From positions 124,001-188,000 of the forward strand of contig NZ_JDFF01000011.1 in assembly GCF_000565015.1 (NCBI RefSeq): a DNA stretch of 64,000 nt, given 5' to 3'. A program made the position numbers and the translations under genes. The notes beneath the pieces were generated by a model. That model saw nothing but the letters and a program-made list of their open reading frames with translations, had not been told where the DNA came from and searched no databases. This document shows positions 54,495 to 64,000 of this stretch, in pieces (within the stretch, counting starts at the first letter, position 1; each line of letters opens with the position of its first letter). The DNA comes from Porphyromonas catoniae ATCC 51270. GTDB taxonomy: Bacteria; Bacteroidota; Bacteroidia; Bacteroidales; Porphyromonadaceae.

Positions 54495-56042
54495 ATGATA
54501 CAGACTAGATTCAGAAACGCCACCCTAGCGCTAGCACTCCTCTTAGGTAGTGTGAGCCTGTGGGGGCAAGCGAGCCGAAATAGGCCTGCGACTCGTCCCG
54601 AGACAGTAGGGGCAAGTATCCTCCCCAATGGAGGTCTCGAAGACCCCGCTGCCACTGCCCTTCCTCCCAAGCCTACCCGTCCAAGTGACTACCCCGAGGA
54701 ATGCATCCCGAGGACACCCGACGACGTCTTCTACGAGGACGAAGACGCGAAGGAGGGAGGGATCTATGAGAAGATCCTAGACTATGGTGACCAGCACGGC
54801 ATCGAATACTCAGAAGAGCAGATCGGGAGGTTCAAAGCCTTTGTCGATGCTTACGTTGCCTACCTAAAGGCGCTACAGGCATTTGAGAAAGCTCGTCCTA
54901 CGGGCTGGTGGCTCTATCCCTCACAGAGCTCCACCTCCAGCAACCAGTTTGCCCGCACCTTCAGTGGTGCACATAGCGGGAAGGCTGCGATGAGGATCTC
55001 GGGCTACTTCAGTGTCGATCATCAGATATATACCTATCCCGATCCCCTACCTGTCCGACAGAAGGCTAAGTACCTCGTCTCCTACTGGTACCGAGGCAAC
55101 TTCCCCAAGTCCAGCGAAGGAGCTAATCGCACGGCCGTCAAGCTAGCTGTCGTCAAGATCAAGTGGATCCCTAAGGCAGGTAAGGCTCTCAAGCTCGAGG
55201 GCACAGAGCTAGCTCCCGCTGGTACCCCTTGGGTAGATGCTCGGGAGGCTGGGAATAAGTATGCCAAGGATGGTTTCTTCAACCAGCTCATCGGCATGGA
55301 CCTTAGAGGTAGTGAGATGAATACTTGGAGAGAGAAGTACATGATCGTCGAAGCCCCAGAGAACGCTGAGAAGATGACCTTTGAGCTGGTATTCCAAAGT
55401 AACGAGAGAGACATCGCCAACTACCTCCTAGAGTTTGACGATCTCTCCATGACACTCATCAAGGGGGCAGAAGGGGAGGATCAGCCCTCCAAGCCCAAGC
55501 CCAATGTCCCCACTACTCCCACTCGCCTTCCCCAGCCCTACCTACAGCGGGAGTGTAGCCTCTCTTGGCCCGCCAGCGAGCTAAAGAACGCAACCTATGA
55601 ACTAGAGCTCGTACAGAAGAAGGGGCAGAACGTCCTCAGCACGAAGACGCTCTCTACCGACAAGACCACCTACCTCCTCGAGGGACTAGAGCCTGGATAC
55701 ACCTATACGGTACGCCTAAGAGCTCTAGCCGATGGTGTGTACTCCGAGTACTCACTTCCCCTCGACCTCGAGACGCAGGCTCTAGGGGAGTTCCCAGGTG
55801 GGCAGATTCCCTTCCTCTACTGGATCGGTGAGGATGGCTCGTGTCCTCTGCGCCTACCCCTTCATTATATGGAGCTAAGTAACCCTCAGGCCAAGTGCCT
55901 CTATTACATCGACGACGTCCTCACCGAACCCGAAGGACGCATCCTCGTCTTCCCCTCCACGGGCGAACATACGCTCCGTGTACAGATCGTAGAGGCTCCC
56001 GACCGCACTTGGGAGCTGGAGTACCTCGTCACCGTCAAGTAA
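54495..56042 (+). CDS. Exported protein with a glycan-binding-like and a fibronectin-type-III-like domain
   Basis: 515 residues from the ATG at 54495, where the signal peptide (ending near SLWGQ) begins; an upstream open frame runs back into the previous gene. Residues about 125-335 form a beta-sandwich (GWWLYPSQSSTSSNQFAR, FSGAHSGKAAMRISGYFSV, LLEFDDLSM) like domains in Bacteroidetes surface proteins that bind glycans. A fibronectin-III-like domain follows (about 345-440: LSWPASELKNATYELELV, GLEPGYTYTVRLRA). There is no lipobox and no type IX secretion C-terminal signal that I can recognise. It is probably a surface adhesin or accessory protein. Confidence 0.65.
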   Translation: MIQTRFRNATLALALLLGSVSLWGQASRNRPATRPETVGASILPNGGLEDPAATALPPKPTRPSDYPEECIPRTPDDVFYEDEDAKEGGIYEKILDYGDQHGIEYSEEQIGRFKAFVDAYVAYLKALQAFEKARPTGWWLYPSQSSTSSNQFARTFSGAHSGKAAMRISGYFSVDHQIYTYPDPLPVRQKAKYLVSYWYRGNFPKSSEGANRTAVKLAVVKIKWIPKAGKALKLEGTELAPAGTPWVDAREAGNKYAKDGFFNQLIGMDLRGSEMNTWREKYMIVEAPENAEKMTFELVFQSNERDIANYLLEFDDLSMTLIKGAEGEDQPSKPKPNVPTTPTRLPQPYLQRECSLSWPASELKNATYELELVQKKGQNVLSTKTLSTDKTTYLLEGLEPGYTYTVRLRALADGVYSEYSLPLDLETQALGEFPGGQIPFLYWIGEDGSCPLRLPLHYMELSNPQAKCLYYIDDVLTEPEGRILVFPSTGEHTLRVQIVEAPDRTWELEYLVTVK

Positions 56043-56051
56043 AGTACTGAG

Positions 56052-56999
56052 ATGAAAAAGATTATAACCCTACTTAGCCTGCTCCTCTTCTTTGCCTCTT
56101 GTCACAAGGAGAGTGACCGCCCCGTCACCCCTCTACGTCTCGGCGAGGATGATGCCAAGGAGCTACAGGTTACTCAGTCTGAGACACGGATGATCCTCCT
56201 CAAGGGTGGCGATGGGAAGTACTCCGCCACCATCGAGGATGCCCGTATCGCCTCCTCCAGCATTAGCCGGGATACCCTTCGGGTCTCTGGGATACTCTAT
56301 GGAGAGACTTCGCTCACCATCCGCTCACACGATGAAGTACGTCGTGTGCGGGTGAAGGTCGTCCCCCCACCCTTCGCTTCCAACGAAGACGTCGTGACCC
56401 TACACCCTGGAGATAATGTGCAGACCCTCAGCCTCTCTGGTGGAGGTGCACGTGCCACCCTCAATATCGAAGACCCAGAGAAGGCGGCAGACATCCAGTG
56501 GGAAGCCTCCTCGGGGCTCGTCAAGATCAAGGCCAAGTATGAAGGGGATATCAAGCTCATCGCCACCAGCGAAGACCGCAAGACCACTAAGGAGATCTTC
56601 GTCAAAGTACGCTGTGTCGGTACGGCTGACCGTCTAGGGGTCTACATGACCAATTCCCGTCAGCTCAGTCAGCTCTTTCCCTGTCGAATTGTAGCACGGC
56701 GTGAGGGGCAGTATGTCCGCTTTAGCGAGAACTCTAACCCCATCCTGCGCACGAAAAGTGGCTTGACGCCTAATGCTCGCATCAACAGAGCCCTCACGCT
56801 CTCCCCCGAGATCGTGAGCCCAGTAGTAGGCGAAGCTCGTAAGGTCAAGATCGAATGGCTTGATGCCGAAGCCCTCTACCAGGAACACCCACTCAGACGT
56901 GAAGGTGAGTACACAGTCTACGTTGAGGAAGTAAGGGATCGCCAAGTCGTGCTCCGAGGGCGAGGCTTCAAGATCGTCTCGCCTTACCGCAAGGGCTAG
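56052..56999 (+). CDS. Lipoprotein with repeated Ig-like beta domains
   Basis: 315 residues with the signal peptide MKKIITLLSLLLFFASC (Cys17). The mature part has two or three repeats of a short beta module: RDTLRVSGILYGETSLTIRS and KIKAKYEGDIKLIATS resemble bacterial Ig-like (BIG) folds. No enzyme motif is present. The gene follows the FN3 protein by 9 bp and is the last of the 43-57 kb locus; a strong terminator lies 42 bp downstream. A cell-surface structural or binding role is likely, but not specific. Confidence 0.65.
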   Translation: MKKIITLLSLLLFFASCHKESDRPVTPLRLGEDDAKELQVTQSETRMILLKGGDGKYSATIEDARIASSSISRDTLRVSGILYGETSLTIRSHDEVRRVRVKVVPPPFASNEDVVTLHPGDNVQTLSLSGGGARATLNIEDPEKAADIQWEASSGLVKIKAKYEGDIKLIATSEDRKTTKEIFVKVRCVGTADRLGVYMTNSRQLSQLFPCRIVARREGQYVRFSENSNPILRTKSGLTPNARINRALTLSPEIVSPVVGEARKVKIEWLDAEALYQEHPLRREGEYTVYVEEVRDRQVVLRGRGFKIVSPYRKG

Positions 57000-57040
57000 C
57001 CTCGACCTACTTTCATTTAGTATTCTACCCACCCCTCTTT

Positions 57041-57088
57041 GGCTCCTGCCACAGTATTTTAGGATGCTGTGGCAGGAGCTTTCCTTTA
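57041..57088 (+). terminator. Terminator of the 43-57 kb locus
   Basis: GGCTCCTGCCACAG (57041-57054) pairs with CTGTGGCAGGAGCT (57067-57080), followed by TTCCTTT. One transcript of about 14 kb could end here. Confidence 0.85.
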
Positions 57089-57204
57089 TCCCCATCACCC
57101 TACGAGTAGACCTAGCACTCCTCCTTACCTTAGGTAACCCTACTGCCCCTAGAGCCTCTGAAAAAGCAAAATCCGACATCTAACCTAATCCACTGTATAA
57201 CAAC

Positions 57205-57395
57205 AGACTACACAGGGAGCAAAACGACCCTCTAACGAGTTACCACAAGTCGTCTTAGCGAGTTATGGTAACTCTTCCAAAAGAGTTATGGTAAGTCGCT
57301 ACAACGAGTTATAGTAAGTCGTCTTAAAGAGTTATGGTAACTCGTTAAGCACACCCTCAAATCCTCCTACTTAGGGCATTCCCAAGCGGTGATCT
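57205..57395. repeat. Array C: five 23-bp palindromic units
   Basis: Units begin at 57237, 57260, 57283, 57306 and 57329, exactly 23 bp apart, with the same GAGTTA/TAACTC core as A and B. The right flank TTAGGGCATTCCCAAGCGG (57371-57389) matches that of array A (TTATGGGCATTCGCAAGGG) with a few changes. The 727-bp gap between the two loci also holds a terminator (57041), the promoter box at 57618, and a leader hairpin; 57400-57600 shows only AT-rich sequence. Confidence 0.88.
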
Positions 57396-57617
57396 CCGAC
57401 TCTTTTTCCGATGCAGCATTCATTACCCTCTACCTTATCACAGAGGATGCAAAAGCCCCCTACATGACTTCACTAAGAGGTTAAAATGAGATATATTACT
57501 GGCTCCAACTTAAAAATACAAGGCGCATTCCCGATGATTTTTCTAGGAAACATGGCACATGTCACCATTTCGTTAAATTATTTAATAAATAGACTTTATT
57601 TTCAGCACTTTAATTAG

Positions 57618-57625
57618 TATATTTG
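57618..57625 (+). promoter_or_regulatory. Predicted -7 box for the GH97–susC–susD locus
   Basis: TATATTTG matches TAnnTTTG. The leader would be about 95 nt. An AT-rich TTAAATTATTTAATAAAT tract lies about 25-45 bp upstream. Confidence 0.6.
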
Positions 57626-57628
57626 TAC

Positions 57629-57674
57629 CCCCAACAAGGTTTATTTGGACAGGAAATAGATCTTTTTGTTGGGG
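57629..57674 (+). promoter_or_regulatory. Leader hairpin at the 5' end of the GH97 message
   Basis: CCCCAACAA (57629-57637) pairs with TTGTTGGGG (57666-57674), right at the predicted transcript start. It could protect the message or regulate it; there is no proof of either. Confidence 0.45.
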
Positions 57675-57714
57675 TTACGAAAATAAGAGTGCAAATAGTC
57701 ATTATACTCAGTAA

Positions 57715-59856
<2,142 letters not shown>

Positions 59857-59949
59857 TCCATAGCCTTGGGCTACCCTATATCGGTAGAGCACAATGCCCG
59901 CCTTATGGGGTAGCCCAATCCATTATTCACTATAAACAGAGTACGTAAA

Positions 59950-62940
59950 ATGAATAAGATTTTACGCCTTATCACTCTCTGTCTCGCCCTCATCGCCTTT
60001 GCACTCCCGTCGTTCGCTCAGGAGATCCAGGTGAAGGGACAAGTCGTAGATGATAAGGGAGAAGAGATCACCGGAGCTGCCGTAAAGGTCAAGGAAACCT
60101 CGCAGGGTGTGATCACAGATATCAACGGGAACTTCACCGTTAAGGCCCCGAAAAATGGCCACCTTATCATCTCCTTCCTCGGCTATACAACAAAGACTGT
60201 AGCCCTAGCCTCCGCACAGTTTCCTCTGAAGGTCGTTCTCTCAGAGAGCTCACTGGCACTAAAGGAAGTCGTCGTCGTCGGCTACGGCTCAATGCAGAAG
60301 AAGGACCTCACAGGTTCCATAGCGAGTATCAACGAGAAGAACTTCCAGAAGGGAGCTATTTCTACCGCTAGTGACCTCCTCGTAGGGAAGGTCGCTGGGG
60401 TACAAATCACCCCTGACGGCTCGCCAGGTGCTGGTGGTCGTATCCGTATCCGTGGGGGTGCTTCGCTCAACGCTAGTAACGACCCTCTGATCGTCATCGA
60501 TGGCGTGCCCATCGAGAACTCTGCTGTCTCTGGTGCTCCTAGCATCCTGAGCTCGCTCAACCCTCAGGACATCGCCTCCATGAATGTCCTCAAGGATGCC
60601 TCTGCTACCGCTATCTACGGCTCTCGTGCCTCCAACGGCGTCATCATGATTACCACCAAGCGTGGTAAGGTCGGACAGAAGACCCAGATAGCTGTATCCG
60701 TACAGAACTCCCTCTCACAGCCTGCTCGCTACGTGAACGTCCTCTCGGCTAGCGACTACCGAGCACTCATCCAGCGTATCTCTCCCTCTACAGCCAATAA
60801 GCTTGGCTCTGCGAGCACCGACTGGCAGCGTGAGATCTATCAGCTGGCCTACGGAGGTGACTATAATATCAGCGTAAGTGGTGCCACAGGCAAGCTCCCC
60901 TATCGTGTCTCTGCGGGCTTCTACCATCAGGAGGGTGTCCTCAAGACGGATAAGATGAACCGCTTCAGCGGGGACATTAGTCTTAACCCTCGTCTCCTAG
61001 ACAACCACCTCTCTATCGACGCAAGTGTCAAACTCTCGGCTACGCACAACCGCTTCGCCAACAAGGAGGCTATCGGTGCAGCAGTGCAGTTTGACCCCAC
61101 TCGCCCCGTACGTGATAACGATCCTAAGTTTGCCCCCTACGGAGGCTACTGGACACAGCTAGACGGGACAAACCTCCAGAAGCTCGCTCCCAAGAACCCT
61201 GTCGCTCTACTTGAACAGAAGGAGGATGTGAGTGATGTCTTCCGTACCATCAGCAACCTCAAGCTCGACTACAAGGTCCACTTCCTCCCCGAGCTCAAGC
61301 TGAACATGAACCTCGGCTACGACTATGCTTCGGGTAAGGGGCATGTGATCATCCCCGAGAACTCCTCCCTCGAGTGGCAACGCTTCACACTCAAGACCAC
61401 GGGTCAGCCCGATGTACTCAAGAGCGGTAAGAACAACACCTACGAGCAGCAGAAGCGTAGCTTGCTCTTCGACTTCTACGCCAACTATGCCAAGGAGCTA
61501 CAGAGCCTTCACAGCCGAATAGACGTCATGGCTGGGTACTCCTATCAGGACTGGAAGACGAACGTGCACAACATGCCCGACTACACCTACGACAAGACGA
61601 TCGTCTCTAAGCCCGTCTTCGAGTACGACTACCCGCAGAATACGCTGGTATCCTTCTACGGACGTCTCAACTATAGCCTCCTAGATCGCTACCTCTTCAC
61701 CGCTACGGTGCGTGCCGATGGCTCTTCACGCTTCAGCAAGGACAATCGCTGGGGTATCTTCCCTGCTCTTGCCCTAGCTTGGCGCATCAAGGAGGAGTCC
61801 TTCCTCAAGGATGTCTCTTGGATTGATGACCTCAAGCTCCGTTTGGGCTACGGCGTCACAGGGCAGCAGGATGGTATCGGGAACTACAACTACCTCGCCT
61901 TCTACTCCCTCAGCACCAACACCAATCGCTATCAGCTAGGCAATACCTTCTACAACATGATGCGTCCCATTGCCTACGATGAGAATATCCACTGGGAGCA
62001 GACAGCGACCTACAACGCAGGACTTGACTTCAGCTTCATCAAGGGTCGTCTCTCCGGTACTCTAGACTTCTACGAGAAGCGTACGACCGACCTACTCAAC
62101 GAGATCCCAACACCTGCAGGTGCTAACTTCTCGAACCGTATCCTCACCAACGTCGGTAACATCACCAGTAAGGGCTTTGAGCTCGCTATCAGTGCTACCC
62201 CTGTACAGACAGACCGTCTGACATGGGATGTAAGCTATAATATTAGCTCCAACAGCACTCGTATCACTAAGCTCAATGCTGTCGATGTCCCTGGCTACCA
62301 GGGTGTACCTACGGGCGGTGTCGTAGGCGGTACGGGTACTACAGTACAGATTCACTCCGTGGGCTATGCACCCAGCACCTTCTTCGTCTACAAGCAGAAG
62401 TATGACGCTGCGGGTAAGCCTCTGGAAGGTCAGTACGAAGACCTCAACAAGGATGGTGTCATCAACGAGCAGGACAAGTATCGTGCACATAACCCCGAGC
62501 CTAAGGTACTCATGGGGCTATCTACCACGCTGACCTTCGACCGCTGGAGCCTATCTACCTCCCTACGTGGTAGCATCGGCAACTACATCTACGACAATGT
62601 ATCTTCCCTCATGGCGACCCATCAGGCGGTGCTGAACTCTGGGAACTACTTCCGTAACACGACCCCCGAGATCAACAAGTCGGACTTCCAGAACAACAAC
62701 GACAAGCAGTTCATCTCCGACTACTACCTCCACAAGGCATCTTTCGTGAAGATGGACAACCTCACCCTCGGCTATGACTTCGGTCGTATTCTCGGCAAGG
62801 CATCGCTAAGGGCTTCGGCTACGGTGCAGAATGTCTTCACCCTCTCTCCCTACAAGGGGCTAGATCCAGAGCGGTCGATTGACTTCAGCCTCTATCCTAT
62901 CCCTCGTACCTATTCACTCAATCTCTCCCTCACTCTCTAA
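59950..62940 (+). CDS. SusC-like TonB-linked outer-membrane protein (alpha-glucan locus)
   Basis: 996 residues: signal peptide to about 24, carboxypeptidase-like domain (25-100), intact TonB/plug region (EVVVVGYGSMQKKDLTGSIA, GKVAGVQITPDGSPGAGGR, IRIRGGASL, PLIVIDGVPI, DASATAIYGSRASNGVIM) and a barrel ending in YSLNLSLTL. This is the common starch/maltooligosaccharide type. It lies 93 bp behind the GH97 gene and 13 bp before susD. The substrate is inferred from the GH97 neighbour, since no amylase gene is visible before the window ends. Confidence 0.94.
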   Translation: MNKILRLITLCLALIAFALPSFAQEIQVKGQVVDDKGEEITGAAVKVKETSQGVITDINGNFTVKAPKNGHLIISFLGYTTKTVALASAQFPLKVVLSESSLALKEVVVVGYGSMQKKDLTGSIASINEKNFQKGAISTASDLLVGKVAGVQITPDGSPGAGGRIRIRGGASLNASNDPLIVIDGVPIENSAVSGAPSILSSLNPQDIASMNVLKDASATAIYGSRASNGVIMITTKRGKVGQKTQIAVSVQNSLSQPARYVNVLSASDYRALIQRISPSTANKLGSASTDWQREIYQLAYGGDYNISVSGATGKLPYRVSAGFYHQEGVLKTDKMNRFSGDISLNPRLLDNHLSIDASVKLSATHNRFANKEAIGAAVQFDPTRPVRDNDPKFAPYGGYWTQLDGTNLQKLAPKNPVALLEQKEDVSDVFRTISNLKLDYKVHFLPELKLNMNLGYDYASGKGHVIIPENSSLEWQRFTLKTTGQPDVLKSGKNNTYEQQKRSLLFDFYANYAKELQSLHSRIDVMAGYSYQDWKTNVHNMPDYTYDKTIVSKPVFEYDYPQNTLVSFYGRLNYSLLDRYLFTATVRADGSSRFSKDNRWGIFPALALAWRIKEESFLKDVSWIDDLKLRLGYGVTGQQDGIGNYNYLAFYSLSTNTNRYQLGNTFYNMMRPIAYDENIHWEQTATYNAGLDFSFIKGRLSGTLDFYEKRTTDLLNEIPTPAGANFSNRILTNVGNITSKGFELAISATPVQTDRLTWDVSYNISSNSTRITKLNAVDVPGYQGVPTGGVVGGTGTTVQIHSVGYAPSTFFVYKQKYDAAGKPLEGQYEDLNKDGVINEQDKYRAHNPEPKVLMGLSTTLTFDRWSLSTSLRGSIGNYIYDNVSSLMATHQAVLNSGNYFRNTTPEINKSDFQNNNDKQFISDYYLHKASFVKMDNLTLGYDFGRILGKASLRASATVQNVFTLSPYKGLDPERSIDFSLYPIPRTYSLNLSLTL

Positions 62941-62953
62941 TCCCTAGCTAATC

Positions 62954-64000
62954 ATGAGTATGAATAAGAAGATGCTCCGAGGTACACTCACCCTCGGGCT
63001 CCTAGGAGTACTAGGACTTAGCTCCTGCACGAAGGACTTAGATCGCTTCCCCACCAACGGGGACACTGCCCCACGTGTCTACGACTCTCCGGAGAAGACC
63101 CTGCAGGCCTTCGCCAAGGTTTATGGAGCTTTTGCCCTCACAGGGAATGGGGATGGTGGTGACATCGCTGGTATAGACGAGGGGACGAGTGACTTCCTCC
63201 GTGGTCTCTTCAACCTCCAGGAGCTCCCCTCCGAGAGTGCTATCTGTGCTTGGGGGGATGGCGGTGTACCTGATTTGCATGCAATTTCTTGGTCGGCCTC
63301 GAATCCCATCATTAGAGGCTTCTATTATCGCTCGATCTATCAGATCAAGCTCGCCTCAGAGTTCCTCAAGAATACTGGGGACAAGTCCAGTGATGCTACG
63401 ATCAAGACCTATCGTGCTGAGGCTCGCTTCCTACGTGCCTACCAGTACTGGGTGCTGATGGACCTCTTTGGGAATCCTCCCTTCATCGACGAATCGACAC
63501 CTACGGGGAAGGTTTACCCTCGCCAGATTTCACGCTCCGAGCTATTCAGCTATGTAGAGAGCGAGCTAAAGGCAATCGAGAGTGACCTCATGGAGCCCAA
63601 GGCTAACGAGTATGGTCGTGCAGACAAGGCTGCAGCCTGGGCACTGCTCTCCCGCCTCTACCTCAATGCTGAGGTCTATACGGGTACCGAGCGATATGCC
63701 GATGCAGCTACCTATGCTGAGCGAGTCATCTCCTCGAACAAGTACACCCTGCACACCAAGTACGAGAACCTCTTCCTCGCAGACAACAACCTGAACAATC
63801 CCGAGGTACTCCTCTCCATCAACTACGATGGTACCAGCTCACAGAACTGGGGTGGGATGACCTTCCTCGTCAATAGCTCTACTTCGGCAGATGCTAAGAC
63901 GGCTACGGGTAAGAACATGGGTGTCGGTGGTGGCTGGGCTGGTAACCGTGCCACCAAGGCGCTCCTTGACCTCTTTGGCTCAAATACCGCCACTGATACT
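62954..64000 (+). CDS. SusD-like outer-membrane lipoprotein (3' end outside window)
   Basis: About 349 residues are present. The start is the ATG at 62954; the signal peptide ends in LGLSSC. RAEARFLRAYQYWVLMDLFG near residue 160 and PFIDESTPTGK are classical SusD motifs of the carbohydrate-binding type. It pairs with the SusC just upstream. The coding frame runs off the right edge, so later genes of this locus (SusE/F-like proteins, amylases, a regulator) may lie beyond 64 kb. Confidence 0.93.
   Translation, partial: MSMNKKMLRGTLTLGLLGVLGLSSCTKDLDRFPTNGDTAPRVYDSPEKTLQAFAKVYGAFALTGNGDGGDIAGIDEGTSDFLRGLFNLQELPSESAICAWGDGGVPDLHAISWSASNPIIRGFYYRSIYQIKLASEFLKNTGDKSSDATIKTYRAEARFLRAYQYWVLMDLFGNPPFIDESTPTGKVYPRQISRSELFSYVESELKAIESDLMEPKANEYGRADKAAAWALLSRLYLNAEVYTGTERYADAATYAERVISSNKYTLHTKYENLFLADNNLNNPEVLLSINYDGTSSQNWGGMTFLVNSSTSADAKTATGKNMGVGGGWAGNRATKALLDLFGSNTATDT

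Noticed and set aside
57571-57600. Shared AT-rich upstream element of the GH97 locus and the first susC operon
   Set aside because: Both promoters have TTAAT/ATTAA-rich tracts, but at different distances from the -7 box; AT-rich promoter DNA is common.

Overview
The window looks like a chromosomal segment of a Porphyromonas-like member of the Bacteroidales. The evidence is three SusC/RagA–SusD/RagB outer-membrane pairs, many lipoproteins with Bacteroidetes lipoboxes, and TAnnTTTG (-7) promoter boxes in front of most transcription units. Base composition is close to balanced, and the housekeeping genes show no obvious foreign block. The GH97–SusC–SusD cluster at the right end suggests a strain that can use alpha-glucans, but the species cannot be named from this sequence alone.

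Layout. 1–5.6 kb (minus): an operon of SusC, SusD and a zinc-metallohydrolase lipoprotein, cut by the window edge. Its SusC lacks part of the usual plug. 6.1–18.6 kb (plus): a small envelope protein, a TPR protein with pepT, dxr, rseP and rnz, then a 1004-residue TPR protein and a beta-barrel protein. 18.8–24.8 kb (minus): aguB, aguA, nadD and pncB (polyamine synthesis and NAD salvage), a plus-strand tRNA-Leu, then galE and engB. 25.2–31.5 kb (plus): a nitroreductase, an LtaS-like phosphotransferase/sulfatase, two tandem acyltransferase-3 paralogues and a MATE exporter. 31.6–36.5 kb: the rimP–nusA–infB operon with a hairpin in its leader. 37–42.6 kb: two lipoproteins, a polyprenyl synthase, a kinase-less four-TM protein and a phosphatase. 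43.1–57 kb: a long envelope locus with a FecA-like receptor, a second SusC/SusD pair, a degenerate metallohydrolase, DUF4302-like and DUF4856-like lipoproteins and three further exported proteins. 57.6–64 kb: a SusB-like GH97 enzyme, SusC and SusD (cut off), an alpha-glucan utilisation locus.

The most unusual feature is a set of seven short non-coding arrays of palindromic units with strict 23-bp (five loci) or 22-bp (two loci) spacing. Three arrays (A 7.1 kb, B 24.9 kb, C 57.2 kb) each have exactly five units built on the same GAGTTA/TAACTC palindrome. Array D (36.6 kb) has three units of an unrelated palindrome (CCTATgATAGG) at the same 23-bp pitch, with flanks recognisably like those of A–C. 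Array E (48.9 kb) has four 23-bp units of a third palindrome (GAGGT/ACCTC) between susC and susD of one operon. Arrays F and G (13.4 and 42.9 kb) have a CTCTAGAG palindrome at 22-bp pitch. Most sit just behind a terminator or between divergent promoters. The period, the flanks and the palindromic design are constant while the core sequence changes between loci. This suggests a modular MITE-like or protein-binding repeat family. From memory, P. gingivalis carries MITEs with an internal ~23-nt minisatellite ('BrickBuilt'). Whether these are relatives cannot be decided here.
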